Positions 1-6,498 of a DNA stretch of 7,176 nt are shown in pieces. A program made the position numbers and the translations under genes. The stretch's first letter is position 1; the number at the start of each line of letters is the position of its first letter. This DNA is from Methanobacteriota archaeon (GTDB lineage: Archaea > Hydrothermarchaeota > Hydrothermarchaeia > Hydrothermarchaeales > BMS3B). A model generated the notes under the pieces. It saw nothing but the letters and a program-made list of their open reading frames with translations. It did no database searches and was not told the DNA's origin. Where the stretch lies: contig JAADFH010000012.1 of the NCBI GenBank assembly GCA_013152995.1, positions 503-7,678 on the forward strand, in the 5' to 3' direction.

Positions 1-761
1 GGAGTAACCCCGTAGTACTCCTGCGCACCTCCAAAGCTCAGCCTGAAGCCCGTGATAACCTCATCAAACACGAGGAGGGCGCCGTACTCCAGGGTAATCT
101 CCCGCAAAAACTTCAGGAAGCCATCCTCGGGCAGTATGCATCCCGCATTCCCCATCACGGGCTCAACAATCACGCACGCAATCTCCTCCCCGTGCCTCCT
201 GAACACCTCCTCCACCCCATGAGCGTCATTAAAGCCCGCGAGAAGCGTGTGCCTCGTGGCGTCCTCGGGCACTCCGGCAGAGGTAGGAACCCCGTGCGTG
301 GTTGCGCCGCTCCCCGCCTTAACCAGCACGCAGTCGTGCGCACCGTGGAAGCCACCCTCAAACTTCAGCACCTTCAGCCTTCCTGTAGCCCCCCTCGCCA
401 AGCGTATCGCCGCCATCGTCGCCTCAGTGCCCGTGTTCACGAAGCGAACCATCTCCGCGCACGGCACAGCTCTGACGATGAGCTTCGCAAACTCCAGCTC
501 AAGCTCCGTGGGTGTGCCGTAGGCGGTGCCGAGCTCCGCCTGCTCCCTCACCGCAGCCACAACCTCAGGGTGAGCGTGCCCCAGTATGAGCGGACCGTAG
601 GCTAAGCAGTAGTCAATGTAGCAGTTACCATCCACATCCCACAGCCTGGAACCGCTTGCACGTGCCGTAAAGAAGGGGTAGGGCTTCATCGCACGCACGG
701 GCGAGTTAACCCCGCCAACTAAGTAGCGCTTCGCCTCCTCAAAAAGCTCCCTTGAGCGCAT
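1..761 (-). CDS. hemL: Glutamate-1-semialdehyde 2,1-aminomutase (partial, C-terminus beyond window)
   Basis: HemL is a cytosolic PLP enzyme that isomerises glutamate-1-semialdehyde, the HemA product, to 5-aminolevulinate. I translated 253 uninterrupted codons from the ATG at 761 to the left edge. Family landmarks are the N-terminal GGVNSPVRA (residues 16-24), the PLP-phosphate region NTGTEAT (109-115), [10 protein letters not shown] followed by the gating-loop [20 protein letters not shown], and FDEVITGFR with Asp233 as the expected PLP ring-nitrogen partner. The usual length is about 420-430 residues, so some 170 are missing, including the PLP lysine (GKIIGGG region). The window cannot show whether the gene is complete. 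The start is fixed by a strong ribosome site inside hemB; the hemB stop and hemL start interlock as TGATG. The motif NTGTEA replaces the commoner NSGTEA, a mild change. Seen: motifs and frame. Known: reaction. High certainty. Confidence 0.97.
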   Translation of the reverse strand, partial: MRSRELFEEAKRYLVGGVNSPVRAMKPYPFFTARASGSRLWDVDGNCYIDYCLAYGPLILGHAHPEVVAAVREQAELGTAYGTPTELELEFAKLIVRAVPCAEMVRFVNTGTEATMAAIRLARGATGRLKVLKFEGGFHGAHDCVLVKAGSGATTHGVPTSAGVPEDATRHTLLAGFNDAHGVEEVFRRHGEEIACVIVEPVMGNAGCILPEDGFLKFLREITLEYGALLVFDEVITGFRLSFGGAQEYYGVT

Positions 762-1747
762 CACCGCACCTCCTCAAGCCATCTCGCAGCATCAAGAGCA
801 TGGTAGGTGAGAATCAGATCAGCACCCGCCCGCTTTATGGCGGTGAGCACCTCAAGCACCATGCTTCGCTCATCTATGTAGCCCGCTGCAGAAGCAGCCT
901 TCACCATCGCGTACTCCCCGCTCACATTGTAGGCAGCCACAGGCAGGGAGAACCTCTCCCTCACCCTGGCTATGACATCCAGATAAGCCAGCGCGGGCTT
1001 AACCATCACAATATCCGCACCCTCCGCAACATCCTGCTCCACCTCCCTCAGCGCCTCCCTTGCGTTCCTGAAATCCATCTGATAGCTCCTCCTGTCCCCG
1101 AAGGCGGGTGCACTCTTCGCGGCGTCCCTGAAGGGCGAGTAGAAGCTTGAGGCATACTTTGCAGAGTAGCTCATTATCGCCACCCTCTCAAACCCCGCAT
1201 CATCCAGCGCCTGCCTGATCGCCCCCACCCTGCCATCCATCATATCGCTCGGAGCCACAACATCAGCCCCTGCCTCAGCGTGGCTCACAGCCTGCCTCGC
1301 AAGAATCTCCAGCGTGGGGTCATTCAGCACCTCACCGCCCTCAACAACGCCGCAGTGCCCGTGGGTGGTGTACTCGCACAGGCAGACATCCGTTATAACC
1401 ACCAGCTCATCTCCAGCACTGCGCTTCAGCTCCCTCACCGCCCGCTGCACCACGCCATCCCCCCTTGCGCTCTCCCTGCCCTCAGCATCCTTCTTTGCTG
1501 GAATTCCGAAGAGTATAACCGCGGGTATGCCTAAGGAAACCAGCTCCTCGGCAAGACTGCGCAGCTCGCTCACCGGCAGCCTGCTCTGCCCCGGCATGCT
1601 CCTGATGGGCACCCTGCGCTCAATACCCTCATCCACAAACACGGGGTAGATAAGGTCGCTGACACTGAGCGAGGTCTCAGCCACCATCTCCCTGAGCCTT
1701 TCAGTTCTCCTCAGCCTTCTCAGCCTCACCCTCGGGAACATCCTCAT
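761..1747 (-). CDS. hemB: Porphobilinogen synthase (delta-aminolevulinic acid dehydratase), zinc type
   Basis: HemB condenses two 5-aminolevulinate molecules to porphobilinogen in the cytosol, the first step common to all tetrapyrroles. The 328-residue product has the usual family length. Residues 4-15 hold the typical [12 protein letters not shown] opening. The metal site is [14 protein letters not shown], with Cys122, Cys124 and Cys132, so this is the zinc-dependent class rather than the Asp-rich magnesium class. The two Schiff-base lysines are Lys197 (in MSYSAKYAS) and Lys250 (in MVKPA). The C-terminal substrate region contains [10 protein letters not shown] (272-281). The start at 1747 has a GGTGAGAGG ribosome site; Met3 at 1741 is the only plausible alternative, since a later start would remove the conserved opening. 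Either choice leaves a 41-47 nt overlap with hemA. The stop interlocks with the hemL start. Confidence 0.98.
   Translation of the reverse strand: MRMFPRVRLRRLRRTERLREMVAETSLSVSDLIYPVFVDEGIERRVPIRSMPGQSRLPVSELRSLAEELVSLGIPAVILFGIPAKKDAEGRESARGDGVVQRAVRELKRSAGDELVVITDVCLCEYTTHGHCGVVEGGEVLNDPTLEILARQAVSHAEAGADVVAPSDMMDGRVGAIRQALDDAGFERVAIMSYSAKYASSFYSPFRDAAKSAPAFGDRRSYQMDFRNAREALREVEQDVAEGADIVMVKPALAYLDVIARVRERFSLPVAAYNVSGEYAMVKAASAAGYIDERSMVLEVLTAIKRAGADLILTYHALDAARWLEEVR
767..775 (-). promoter_or_regulatory. Ribosome binding site for hemL inside hemB
   Basis: GAGGAGGTG, a near-perfect complement of the archaeal 16S tail, lies 5 nt ahead of the hemL ATG at 761. It is built into the last hemB codons (LEEVR end), ahead of the interlocked TGATG stop/start. 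Confidence 0.8.
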
Positions 1748-3062
1748 CGCCTCTCACCAGAAGCTTCTCAGCCACCCTCACCGCCTCCTGGTCCCCCATC
1801 TCCGCAGCCCTCCTCAGGTTCTCGGCTATCGGGGAGGTTATGCGCTTCACCAGCACCCTGCTCAGGTCCTCAATCACCCTCCGCTTCCTCTCATCCACAC
1901 CATTCCCCAGCATCCTCAGCGCCCTCTCCACCTCCCTCCTCCTCATCCTCTCCGCCTCCCTGAACAGCTCGCTCACAATATCCTCAACATCAATCCTGTA
2001 CAGATGCTTGATAAGCAGCCCCAGCTCCCTGTCAATTATCTCCTCCACCCTCTCAATCTCCCTCTCCCTCGCCTTCCTGTTCCTCTCCGCCACCTCACGC
2101 AGGTCATCTATGTTGAACAGCCTCACCCCGGGCAGGGTGCCAACATCCAGGCTGACATTCCTGGGTATCGCAACATCAATAATAACCATCTCCCCCTTCC
2201 TGCCCTCCAGCATCTCCCTGGTGAGTATCGGCTCCGAAGAGCTGGTTGCTGTTATAACCAAGTCGCTCCTGGCGATTGCCTGGGGAATCTCCGAAAACCT
2301 CACCGCCCTTCCACCCAGCTCCTCCGCAAGCCTCACCGCCCTGCTCTCGGTGCGGTTGGCAACAAGCACCTCTCCCGGGTGGTGGCTCACCAGCGCCTTG
2401 GAGACAAGCTTCCCCATCTCCCCCGCGCCTATCAGCAGCACCACTCTCCCCTGCAGGCTTCCCAGCACCTCCTCGGCGAGCTCAACAGCGGCGCTCCCTA
2501 TGGAGACAGCACCCTTGTTTATGCCCGTGGTACTCCTCACCAGCTGCCCCACATGCAGCGCCTTCGTGAAGATCTTATCAAAAAACTGCCCCACCGTGCC
2601 AGCCCTCTTTGCAAGGTTGTAGGCATCCCTCACCTGCCCCAGAATCTGGTCCTCCCCCACAATCATTGACTCCACGCCCGAGGCGAGGCGCAGCAGGTGG
2701 CGCAGGGCAGGCGTGTGGTACTCCACCTCCATCACATCGTGCAGCTTTGAGGAGAACTTTATTATCTTGTTGGCAAGCAGCTCAGGGGGCACGCACTCCT
2801 GCTCCGAGATTCCGCTGCGCCTGCGCATCCTGGAGAGCACATCCTCCATGATGTAGTCCACTATGTGGTGCCTCGCCGCCTTCACATCCCCGGAAGCTGC
2901 AAATATCTCCACCCTGTTGCAGGTCTGGATAATCACGCACTCCTCCACGTGGGGCAGGCTGTGTATATCCCTGAGCGCCTTCTCCACGTCAGGGAACGCA
3001 AAAGTCTCAAGAGTCTCCACATCCGCCCGTCTGTGAGTAACCCTTATGTTAACCGTGTGCAT
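1701..3062 (-). CDS. hemA: Glutamyl-tRNA reductase
   Basis: HemA reduces glutamyl-tRNA(Glu) with NADPH to glutamate-1-semialdehyde, the first committed step of the C5 route, and is expected to hand the unstable product to HemL, encoded two genes on. The product has 453 residues. The catalytic domain holds QTCNRVE with nucleophile Cys48, then [18 protein letters not shown] (128-144). The NADPH domain has IGAGEMG (211-217) and NRTESRA (236-242). A long charged helix and dimerisation domain covers about 325-435. It is somewhat longer than the usual 400-430 residues, from extra sequence around 84-110 and an acidic tail (about 438-453). That tail is encoded mostly in the overlap with hemB. The start at 3062 lies 14 nt inside sirC and has a GGTGGAGG ribosome site 6 nt ahead. 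The His conserved near this point in bacterial enzymes (E. coli His99) seems to align with Glu114, by memory only. Confidence 0.97.
   Translation of the reverse strand: MHTVNIRVTHRRADVETLETFAFPDVEKALRDIHSLPHVEECVIIQTCNRVEIFAASGDVKAARHHIVDYIMEDVLSRMRRRSGISEQECVPPELLANKIIKFSSKLHDVMEVEYHTPALRHLLRLASGVESMIVGEDQILGQVRDAYNLAKRAGTVGQFFDKIFTKALHVGQLVRSTTGINKGAVSIGSAAVELAEEVLGSLQGRVVLLIGAGEMGKLVSKALVSHHPGEVLVANRTESRAVRLAEELGGRAVRFSEIPQAIARSDLVITATSSSEPILTREMLEGRKGEMVIIDVAIPRNVSLDVGTLPGVRLFNIDDLREVAERNRKAREREIERVEEIIDRELGLLIKHLYRIDVEDIVSELFREAERMRRREVERALRMLGNGVDERKRRVIEDLSRVLVKRITSPIAENLRRAAEMGDQEAVRVAEKLLVRGDEDVPEGEAEKAEEN
1750..1758 (-). promoter_or_regulatory. Ribosome binding site for hemB inside hemA
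   Basis: GGTGAGAGG precedes the ATG at 1747. Its GGTGA part, complementary to the UCACC of the 16S rRNA tail, is 6 nt away. It supports the outer of two close start codons (1747 rather than 1741) and the long overlap with hemA. Confidence 0.65.
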
Positions 3063-3696
3063 GCTCAGCCTCCACCAGCTTCATGGCAAGCTTCAGAGCT
3101 CCCTCGGTGTCGCCCTCCTTCAGCATCCTCAGCACATCCTGGTCCCTTGCAACCCTGCGCAGCACACGCCTTCGCTCCTCAGGTGTTGCGATTAGCCTTC
3201 TGAGCTCGCCTCTAAGTCTCTCCTGCAATTCTACCAACAGAATATCCTCCTGTGCAACTGCCTTCATCAGCCTCCTCTTTATCATTTTCGCCACCTCCGG
3301 GCTCCTGCCCCCGGTAGCCACAGCCACAACCACGTCACCCACGCTGAAGCTTGCCGGCATCACAAAGTCTGCCACCGCATCAGCGCGGTTCACCAGCCTC
3401 CCCAGCCTGCAGCACCTCTCCGCTATTGCCTCATTCAGCTCCCCGTCGCTTGTGGCGACGAACACCAGCACCGCATCCCTCGCATGCTCCTCCGCCACCT
3501 CGGGGGTGAGCTCCTGCCTCACCAGCGTCAGCTCAGGCAGTGCCGCAAGCCTCTGCAGCGCACGCGTGAAGCTCCTGCTCACCACCCTCACCTCCGCACC
3601 CGCCTGCAGCAGCTTTGCCACCCTGCGCTCAGCCACCCTGCCGCCGCCGAACACCACCACCCTTCTGTTCCTCAGGTTGAGCATCACTGGAAGCAC
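3049..3696 (-). CDS. sirC: Precorrin-2 dehydrogenase (SirC/Met8/CysG-N type), GTG start
   Basis: This enzyme oxidises precorrin-2 to sirohydrochlorin with NAD+, leading to sirohaem and, in archaea, to haem by the sirohaem route, F430 or cobalamin. From the GTG at 3696 the protein has 215 residues, close to stand-alone SirC proteins. It opens LPVMLNLRNRRVVVFGGGRVAERR, with the Rossmann glycines at 17-19. It then has FVATSDGELN (79-88) and the catalytic-region motif VNRADAVADFVMPA, in which Asp106 matches the essential Asp of CysG and Met8p. VATGGRSPEVAKMIKRRL (126-143) and a helical C-terminus follow. A longer frame opens at 3735, but its extra Gly-rich residues are only the shadow of the upstream gene. 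The GTG has an ideal GGAGGAGG site 7 nt ahead, and the family starts with (M/V)LPV. It overlaps the M29-like gene by 13 nt and hemA by 14 nt. Whether it also inserts iron cannot be told. Confidence 0.92.
   Translation of the reverse strand: MLPVMLNLRNRRVVVFGGGRVAERRVAKLLQAGAEVRVVSRSFTRALQRLAALPELTLVRQELTPEVAEEHARDAVLVFVATSDGELNEAIAERCCRLGRLVNRADAVADFVMPASFSVGDVVVAVATGGRSPEVAKMIKRRLMKAVAQEDILLVELQERLRGELRRLIATPEERRRVLRRVARDQDVLRMLKEGDTEGALKLAMKLVEAEHAHG
3069..3076 (-). promoter_or_regulatory. Ribosome binding site for hemA inside sirC
   Basis: GGTGGAGG lies 6 nt ahead of the hemA ATG at 3062 and is encoded within the sirC C-terminal codons, supporting the overlapping start. Confidence 0.75.
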
Positions 3697-4607
3697 AGCC
3701 TGCCCTCCTCCACCAGCTTTTCCCCGTCCACCCACACGTCAGGAGCGGAGAGCACACCATCCAGGTGCACCTCCGCCTCCACCCTGCCCCCGAAGGTATG
3801 GTTGTCTCCGAAGGCAACATGCACCGTGCCGAGGACCTTCTCATCCTCCAGCACGTTCCCCCTGAGCACAGCACTCGGATTCGTGCCTATGCCAATCTCA
3901 GCCACCCAGCGCGAGCTCTCGCTCCTGAAAGCCTCCTCTAAGGCGGCAGGCGGATTCAGCAGCCTCCCCCTCTCAACCCTGAGCACCAGCGGCTCCTCAA
4001 GCACCCCGATGCCAGAGAAGGAGCAATCAAAGGCAACAACACCGCTGCAGCTCTCCTCCACAGGCGCTATAAAGCCCTCGCCAGCCGGAAGATTGCCAAA
4101 GTCTCCGGGGCGGTGAATCATGCCCGTGTCTGCCATCCCCTTCCTCCCCGCTATGCTCGCCTCAAAGTCCGTGCCCGAGGGGCTCCTAATCCTTATCCTC
4201 TCCCCCCTGCTCAGCACCTCCGCAACCCGCTCCGCGAGCTCCCTGACCTGCGAGTAGTCCGCAAGCATGGCACCGGAGCGCAGCATCTCGGGCGTAATAC
4301 CAGGCATGCTCGCCACCCTCGCCCCAGCCTCGCAGGCTCGCTTCCTGGCGGAGGTGTGGCTCAGCGACCTGCTGGTTGCGGCAACCACGACGTCAGCGGA
4401 AGCCATGGCTGCAGCCACGCAGGCAGGAGGCTCCTCCCCGTGCACCCTGCGGGGACTCATCTCAACCACCACAACCTCACCGCTCAGCTCCTCCAGAGCC
4501 CCCCGCAGCATGGCAGCCACCTCAACCATGCCCGTGTCTGTCACCAGTAGCACCTGCTCCTCCTGCCTTATACCCAGCGTCTGCAGGAGCACCTCGCTGA
4601 GATGCAT
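3684..4607 (-). CDS. M29 aminopeptidase-like metalloprotein, role in haem operon unknown
   Basis: This 307-residue protein resembles the thermophilic aminopeptidase (M29, AmpS/AmpT; COG2309) fold, which also includes NicX-type dihydroxypyridine dioxygenases, so peptidase activity is not certain. The N-terminal half is an alpha/beta domain (QVLLVTDTG at 18-26, ADVVVAATSRSLSHTSARK at 71-89, SMPGITPEML at 100-109). The C-terminal half keeps residues that fit the family's five metal ligands: Glu177 in PAGEGFIAP, Glu237 in AEIGIGTNP, His263 in GTVHVAFGDN, and His281 and Asp283 in EVHLDG. It is shorter than classical AmpS (about 410). No signal peptide or membrane segment is seen. It is the first gene of the tetrapyrrole operon, overlaps sirC by 13 nt, and follows a TATA-like box with no ribosome site, suggesting a leaderless start. 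The family call is from motifs; an operon-linked role is inference, and I do not know the substrate. Confidence 0.78.
   Translation of the reverse strand: MHLSEVLLQTLGIRQEEQVLLVTDTGMVEVAAMLRGALEELSGEVVVVEMSPRRVHGEEPPACVAAAMASADVVVAATSRSLSHTSARKRACEAGARVASMPGITPEMLRSGAMLADYSQVRELAERVAEVLSRGERIRIRSPSGTDFEASIAGRKGMADTGMIHRPGDFGNLPAGEGFIAPVEESCSGVVAFDCSFSGIGVLEEPLVLRVERGRLLNPPAALEEAFRSESSRWVAEIGIGTNPSAVLRGNVLEDEKVLGTVHVAFGDNHTFGGRVEAEVHLDGVLSAPDVWVDGEKLVEEGRLCFQ
3704..3711 (-). promoter_or_regulatory. Ribosome binding site deciding the sirC GTG start
   Basis: GGAGGAGG lies 7 nt ahead of the GTG at 3696 and 19 nt ahead of the next candidate, the ATG at 3684. Spacing therefore favours the GTG, which also restores the family N-terminus. 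The site lies inside the last codons of the M29-like gene, so translation of the two is probably coupled. Confidence 0.8.
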
Positions 4608-4628
4608 GAGGTAGATTCAGCGCTCAGG

Positions 4629-4642
4629 CTTATATCCCTTGG
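4629..4642 (-). promoter_or_regulatory. Predicted TATA box and BRE for the tetrapyrrole operon
   Basis: On the minus strand the sequence reads CCAAGGGATATAAG: an A/G-rich BRE-like stretch followed by GATATAAG. Its centre is about 25 nt upstream of the A of the ATG at 4607, where archaeal transcription usually starts relative to TATA. No GGAGG or GGTG motif lies between the box and the ATG, so a leaderless mRNA is predicted. This is inference from position and sequence only. Confidence 0.6.
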
Positions 4643-4650
4643 GGTGCCCG

Positions 4651-4989
4651 CTACCTCTTCATTATAAGCGCCACGCCCAGCACCACAAGGAAAGCACCCG
4701 CATAATTCCAGTAGAACGCCCTCTCCTTAAGCACCGCCACACCAAGAAACAGCACAAAAACGTAGCTCAGGGAAATCACAGGATAAAGAACAGACACGCT
4801 CACACCCCTGAGTGCATAGATGTAGAGCAGAGTGGCAGCTCCATAAAGAGTAAGCCCCACAATCAGGTACTTGTTAACCAGGCTGGCTGGAGCAGTAAAC
4901 CTGACAGAATCTGACGCAATCTTCAGCATTATCTGCCCCACAGACCCCAGAAGTGCGCACACCACCCCTATTGCAACAGCACGCAGCAT
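4651..4989 (-). CDS. Small four-helix DMT/EamA-like membrane transporter
   Basis: A 112-residue integral membrane protein with four predicted helices at about 4-24, 41-60, 64-87 and 92-109. It has the single-repeat layout of the drug/metabolite transporter superfamily (EamA half-size, EmrE/ArnE-like). Typical features are YALRGVSVSVLYPVISLSYVF in helices 2-3, LKER (87-90) before the last helix, and AGAFLVVLGVALI (97-109). It would have to work as a dimer. Helix 1 (GSVGQIMLKIASD) lacks the membrane Glu that small multidrug pumps use for proton and drug binding (EmrE Glu14), having Gln19 nearby instead. A quaternary-ammonium pump is therefore unlikely, and the substrate is unknown. It stands alone between the liv and haem operons, 56 nt after livF and 43 nt before the next gene, with its own TATA box, so it is probably transcribed on its own or by read-through. 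Confidence 0.82.
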   Translation of the reverse strand: MLRAVAIGVVCALLGSVGQIMLKIASDSVRFTAPASLVNKYLIVGLTLYGAATLLYIYALRGVSVSVLYPVISLSYVFVLFLGVAVLKERAFYWNYAGAFLVVLGVALIMKR

Positions 4990-5011
4990 GCTCTCACGGC
5001 ATGCGGCGTGG

Positions 5012-5026
5012 AATATAAACCTATCG
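5012..5026 (-). promoter_or_regulatory. Predicted TATA box for the small DMT gene
   Basis: The minus strand carries TTTATATT (5019-5012) preceded by CGATAGG-like sequence. Its centre is about 26 nt from the ATG at 4989, in the 56-nt gap after livF. It stands out as an A/T block in GC-rich DNA. The only ribosome-site-like sequence before the ATG is a weak GTGAGAG, so a leaderless or near-leaderless transcript is likely. Confidence 0.6.
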
Positions 5027-5045
5027 CCCGCCTTTGCGCTACGCC

Positions 5046-5756
5046 CTACGCTTCCCTCCTGCCGAAGTATATCCTCGCCATATCCCTGTGGCTCAGAATC
5101 TCTGCTGGCGTTCCCTCAAACACCTTCCTCCCGCCAGCCATTATACACCCCCTGGTTGCAATCTGCAATGCGCTCCTCACATTCTGCTCAACCAGCAGCA
5201 CCGCCACACCAGCCCTGCGCACCTCCTCAATCTTGCCCATAATCCGCCCCACCATCGCCGGCGCAAGCCCCGCGCTCGGCTCATCAAGCAGCAGTATCCT
5301 GGGCTTGGGCATGAGAGCCCTCGCAAGCGCAAGCATCTGCCTCTCCCCGCCGCTCAGGTTTATGGCATGCAGGTGAAGCTTCTCCCGCAGCTCCGGAAAG
5401 AGCTCAAGCACCTCCTCCACCTCCCCGTTGCCTGCTGCAAAGCCCCCCATCTCCAGGTTCTCCCTCACCGTCAGGCTCGGGAAGATGTTGTCAACCTGGG
5501 GTACGTAGCCCACACCCATCCTGACCAGCCTCTCGGGCTCGGGCTTCTCAACCCACCTGCCCATGACCCTGAGCCTGCCCTCCATCAGCGGCAGCAGCCC
5601 GAAGATAGCCTTAAGCAGCGTGCTCTTGCCGGAGCCATTAGGTCCGAGCACCACCACAACCTCGCCCTCGTGCACCCTCACGCTCACACCATCCACCACC
5701 CTGAGCCCGGCATAGCCGGCGCTTATGCCCTCAGCCTCCAGCACAGCGCTACTCAC
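5046..5756 (-). CDS. livF: Branched-chain amino acid-type ABC transporter ATPase LivF, GTG start
   Basis: LivF is one of the two cytoplasmic ATPases that power the LivHM permease for branched-chain amino acids or related substrates. The 236-residue product has the normal length. Motifs in order are Walker A GPNGSGKST (38-46), Q-loop Gln87 in GYVPQ, NIFPSLTVRENL, signature LSGGE (134-138), Walker B ILLLDEP (154-160), and LLVEQN (187-192). The LivF subfamily characteristically has Gln (Gln191) where most ABC ATPases have the switch His, which separates it from LivG. The start is GTG at 5756, 8 nt inside livG, with GGAGGTG 7 nt ahead. It is the last liv gene; the next gene has its own promoter. 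The real substrate cannot be read from the ATPase: relatives import urea, amides or aromatic acids. Confidence 0.93.
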   Translation of the reverse strand: MSSAVLEAEGISAGYAGLRVVDGVSVRVHEGEVVVVLGPNGSGKSTLLKAIFGLLPLMEGRLRVMGRWVEKPEPERLVRMGVGYVPQVDNIFPSLTVRENLEMGGFAAGNGEVEEVLELFPELREKLHLHAINLSGGERQMLALARALMPKPRILLLDEPSAGLAPAMVGRIMGKIEEVRRAGVAVLLVEQNVRSALQIATRGCIMAGGRKVFEGTPAEILSHRDMARIYFGRREA

Positions 5757-6498
5757 CGAAGTACACCTCCAGCACCTGCCTTGAGCTCAGCACCTCCTCT
5801 GGCGTGCCCTCAGCCACTATCTCCCCCCTGTGGAGAACATAAACGTGGTCTGCAAAATCCAGAAGCACGTCCATGTTGTGCTCAACTATCAGAAATCCCA
5901 GCCTGCTCCTCAGCTCCAGTATCTTCTCAAATATCTTCCTCGCCAGCGCGGGCGCAACCCCAGCCACGGGCTCATCAAGCAGCAGCATCCTGGGCTCAGC
6001 CATGAGAGCCCTCGCAAGGGCGAGGAGCTTCTGCTGTCCGCCGGAGAGGCTGCCGGCGTACTCGTTCCTCATGTGGTCAATCTCCAAGAACTCAAGAATC
6101 TCCCGCGCTCTGCGCAGGCAGCGCCGCTCATGCTGAGCCACCGCACCCCTGCGCAGGAAGGGGCTCAGCACCCCCTCCAGCCCCTCACCCTTAGCCGCCA
6201 CGAGCATGTTCTCAATCACGCTCATCCCCCTGAACACCCTGGGCACCTGGAAGGTTCTCACTATCCCCAGCTCAGCAACCGCGTGCGGCGGCATCCCGGT
6301 TATATCCCTGCCCTCAAAAACCACCCTGCCCCTGTCAGGCGGGTATATGCCGGAGATGACGTTTATCAGGGTGCTCTTGCCGGAGCCATTCGGACCTATC
6401 AGTGCGGTCACCCTGCCCCTCCTCACCTCAATGCTCACATCCCTGAGCGCCTCAACACCTCCGAAGCTCTTTCCCAGCCCCTCGGTAGTTAGAAGCAC
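5749..6498 (-). CDS. livG: Branched-chain amino acid-type ABC transporter ATPase LivG, GTG start
   Basis: LivG is the second ATPase of the importer, pairing with LivF under the LivHM channel. The product has 249 residues, normal for the family. Walker A is GPNGSGKST (35-43) and the Q-loop is Gln84 in RTFQVPRVF, typical of LivG. The LivG-specific insertion with MSVIENMLVAA and a charged arginine-rich stretch (about 116-132) follows. The signature is LSGGQ (151-155), Walker B MLLLDEP (171-177), with the switch His207 in IVEHNMD. The GTG start at 6498 directly follows the livM TAG stop with no gap, and a GAGGTGG ribosome site lies inside the livM tail. The end overlaps livF by 8 nt. Its catalytic residues are all present. 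The substrate of the transporter remains open. Confidence 0.95.
   Translation of the reverse strand: MLLTTEGLGKSFGGVEALRDVSIEVRRGRVTALIGPNGSGKSTLINVISGIYPPDRGRVVFEGRDITGMPPHAVAELGIVRTFQVPRVFRGMSVIENMLVAAKGEGLEGVLSPFLRRGAVAQHERRCLRRAREILEFLEIDHMRNEYAGSLSGGQQKLLALARALMAEPRMLLLDEPVAGVAPALARKIFEKILELRSRLGFLIVEHNMDVLLDFADHVYVLHRGEIVAEGTPEEVLSSRQVLEVYFGE
5764..5770 (-). promoter_or_regulatory. Ribosome binding site deciding the livF GTG start
   Basis: GGAGGTG lies 7 nt ahead of the GTG at 5756, within the last livG codons, and supports the 8-nt overlap. Confidence 0.75.

Noticed and set aside
192..605. Plus-strand and minor minus-strand frames over the left end
   Set aside because: The minus-strand hemL frame is continuous here with many conserved motifs, so the others are shadows.
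1840..2669. Open plus-strand frames (about 260 and 221 codons) opposite hemA
   Set aside because: Their Ser/Leu- and Pro/His-rich products are low-complexity complements of hemA codons; no ribosome site or family motif.
3697..3735. N-terminal extension of sirC from the ATG at 3735
   Set aside because: The added Gly-rich residues are not family-like, no ribosome site precedes that ATG, and the GTG at 3696 has an ideal site.
3629..3874. 81-codon minus-strand frame over the M29-like/sirC junction
   Set aside because: Third-frame shadow of two well-supported genes; no domain or ribosome site.
3083..4116. Open plus-strand frames opposite sirC and the M29-like gene
   Set aside because: Same antisense artefact: no motifs, composition set by the real genes on the minus strand.
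5027..5053. Near-repeat GCGTAG-GGCGTAG around the livF stop, as a possible terminator or operator
   Set aside because: It is very short, has no convincing hairpin or T-run, and can arise by chance in GC-rich sequence.
5034..6005. Long open plus-strand frame (about 323 codons) opposite livF and livG
   Set aside because: It is antisense to two ATPases with intact motifs, its product is rich in His, Pro and Gln with no recognisable domain, and such frames arise from GC-rich, purine-biased coding on the other strand.
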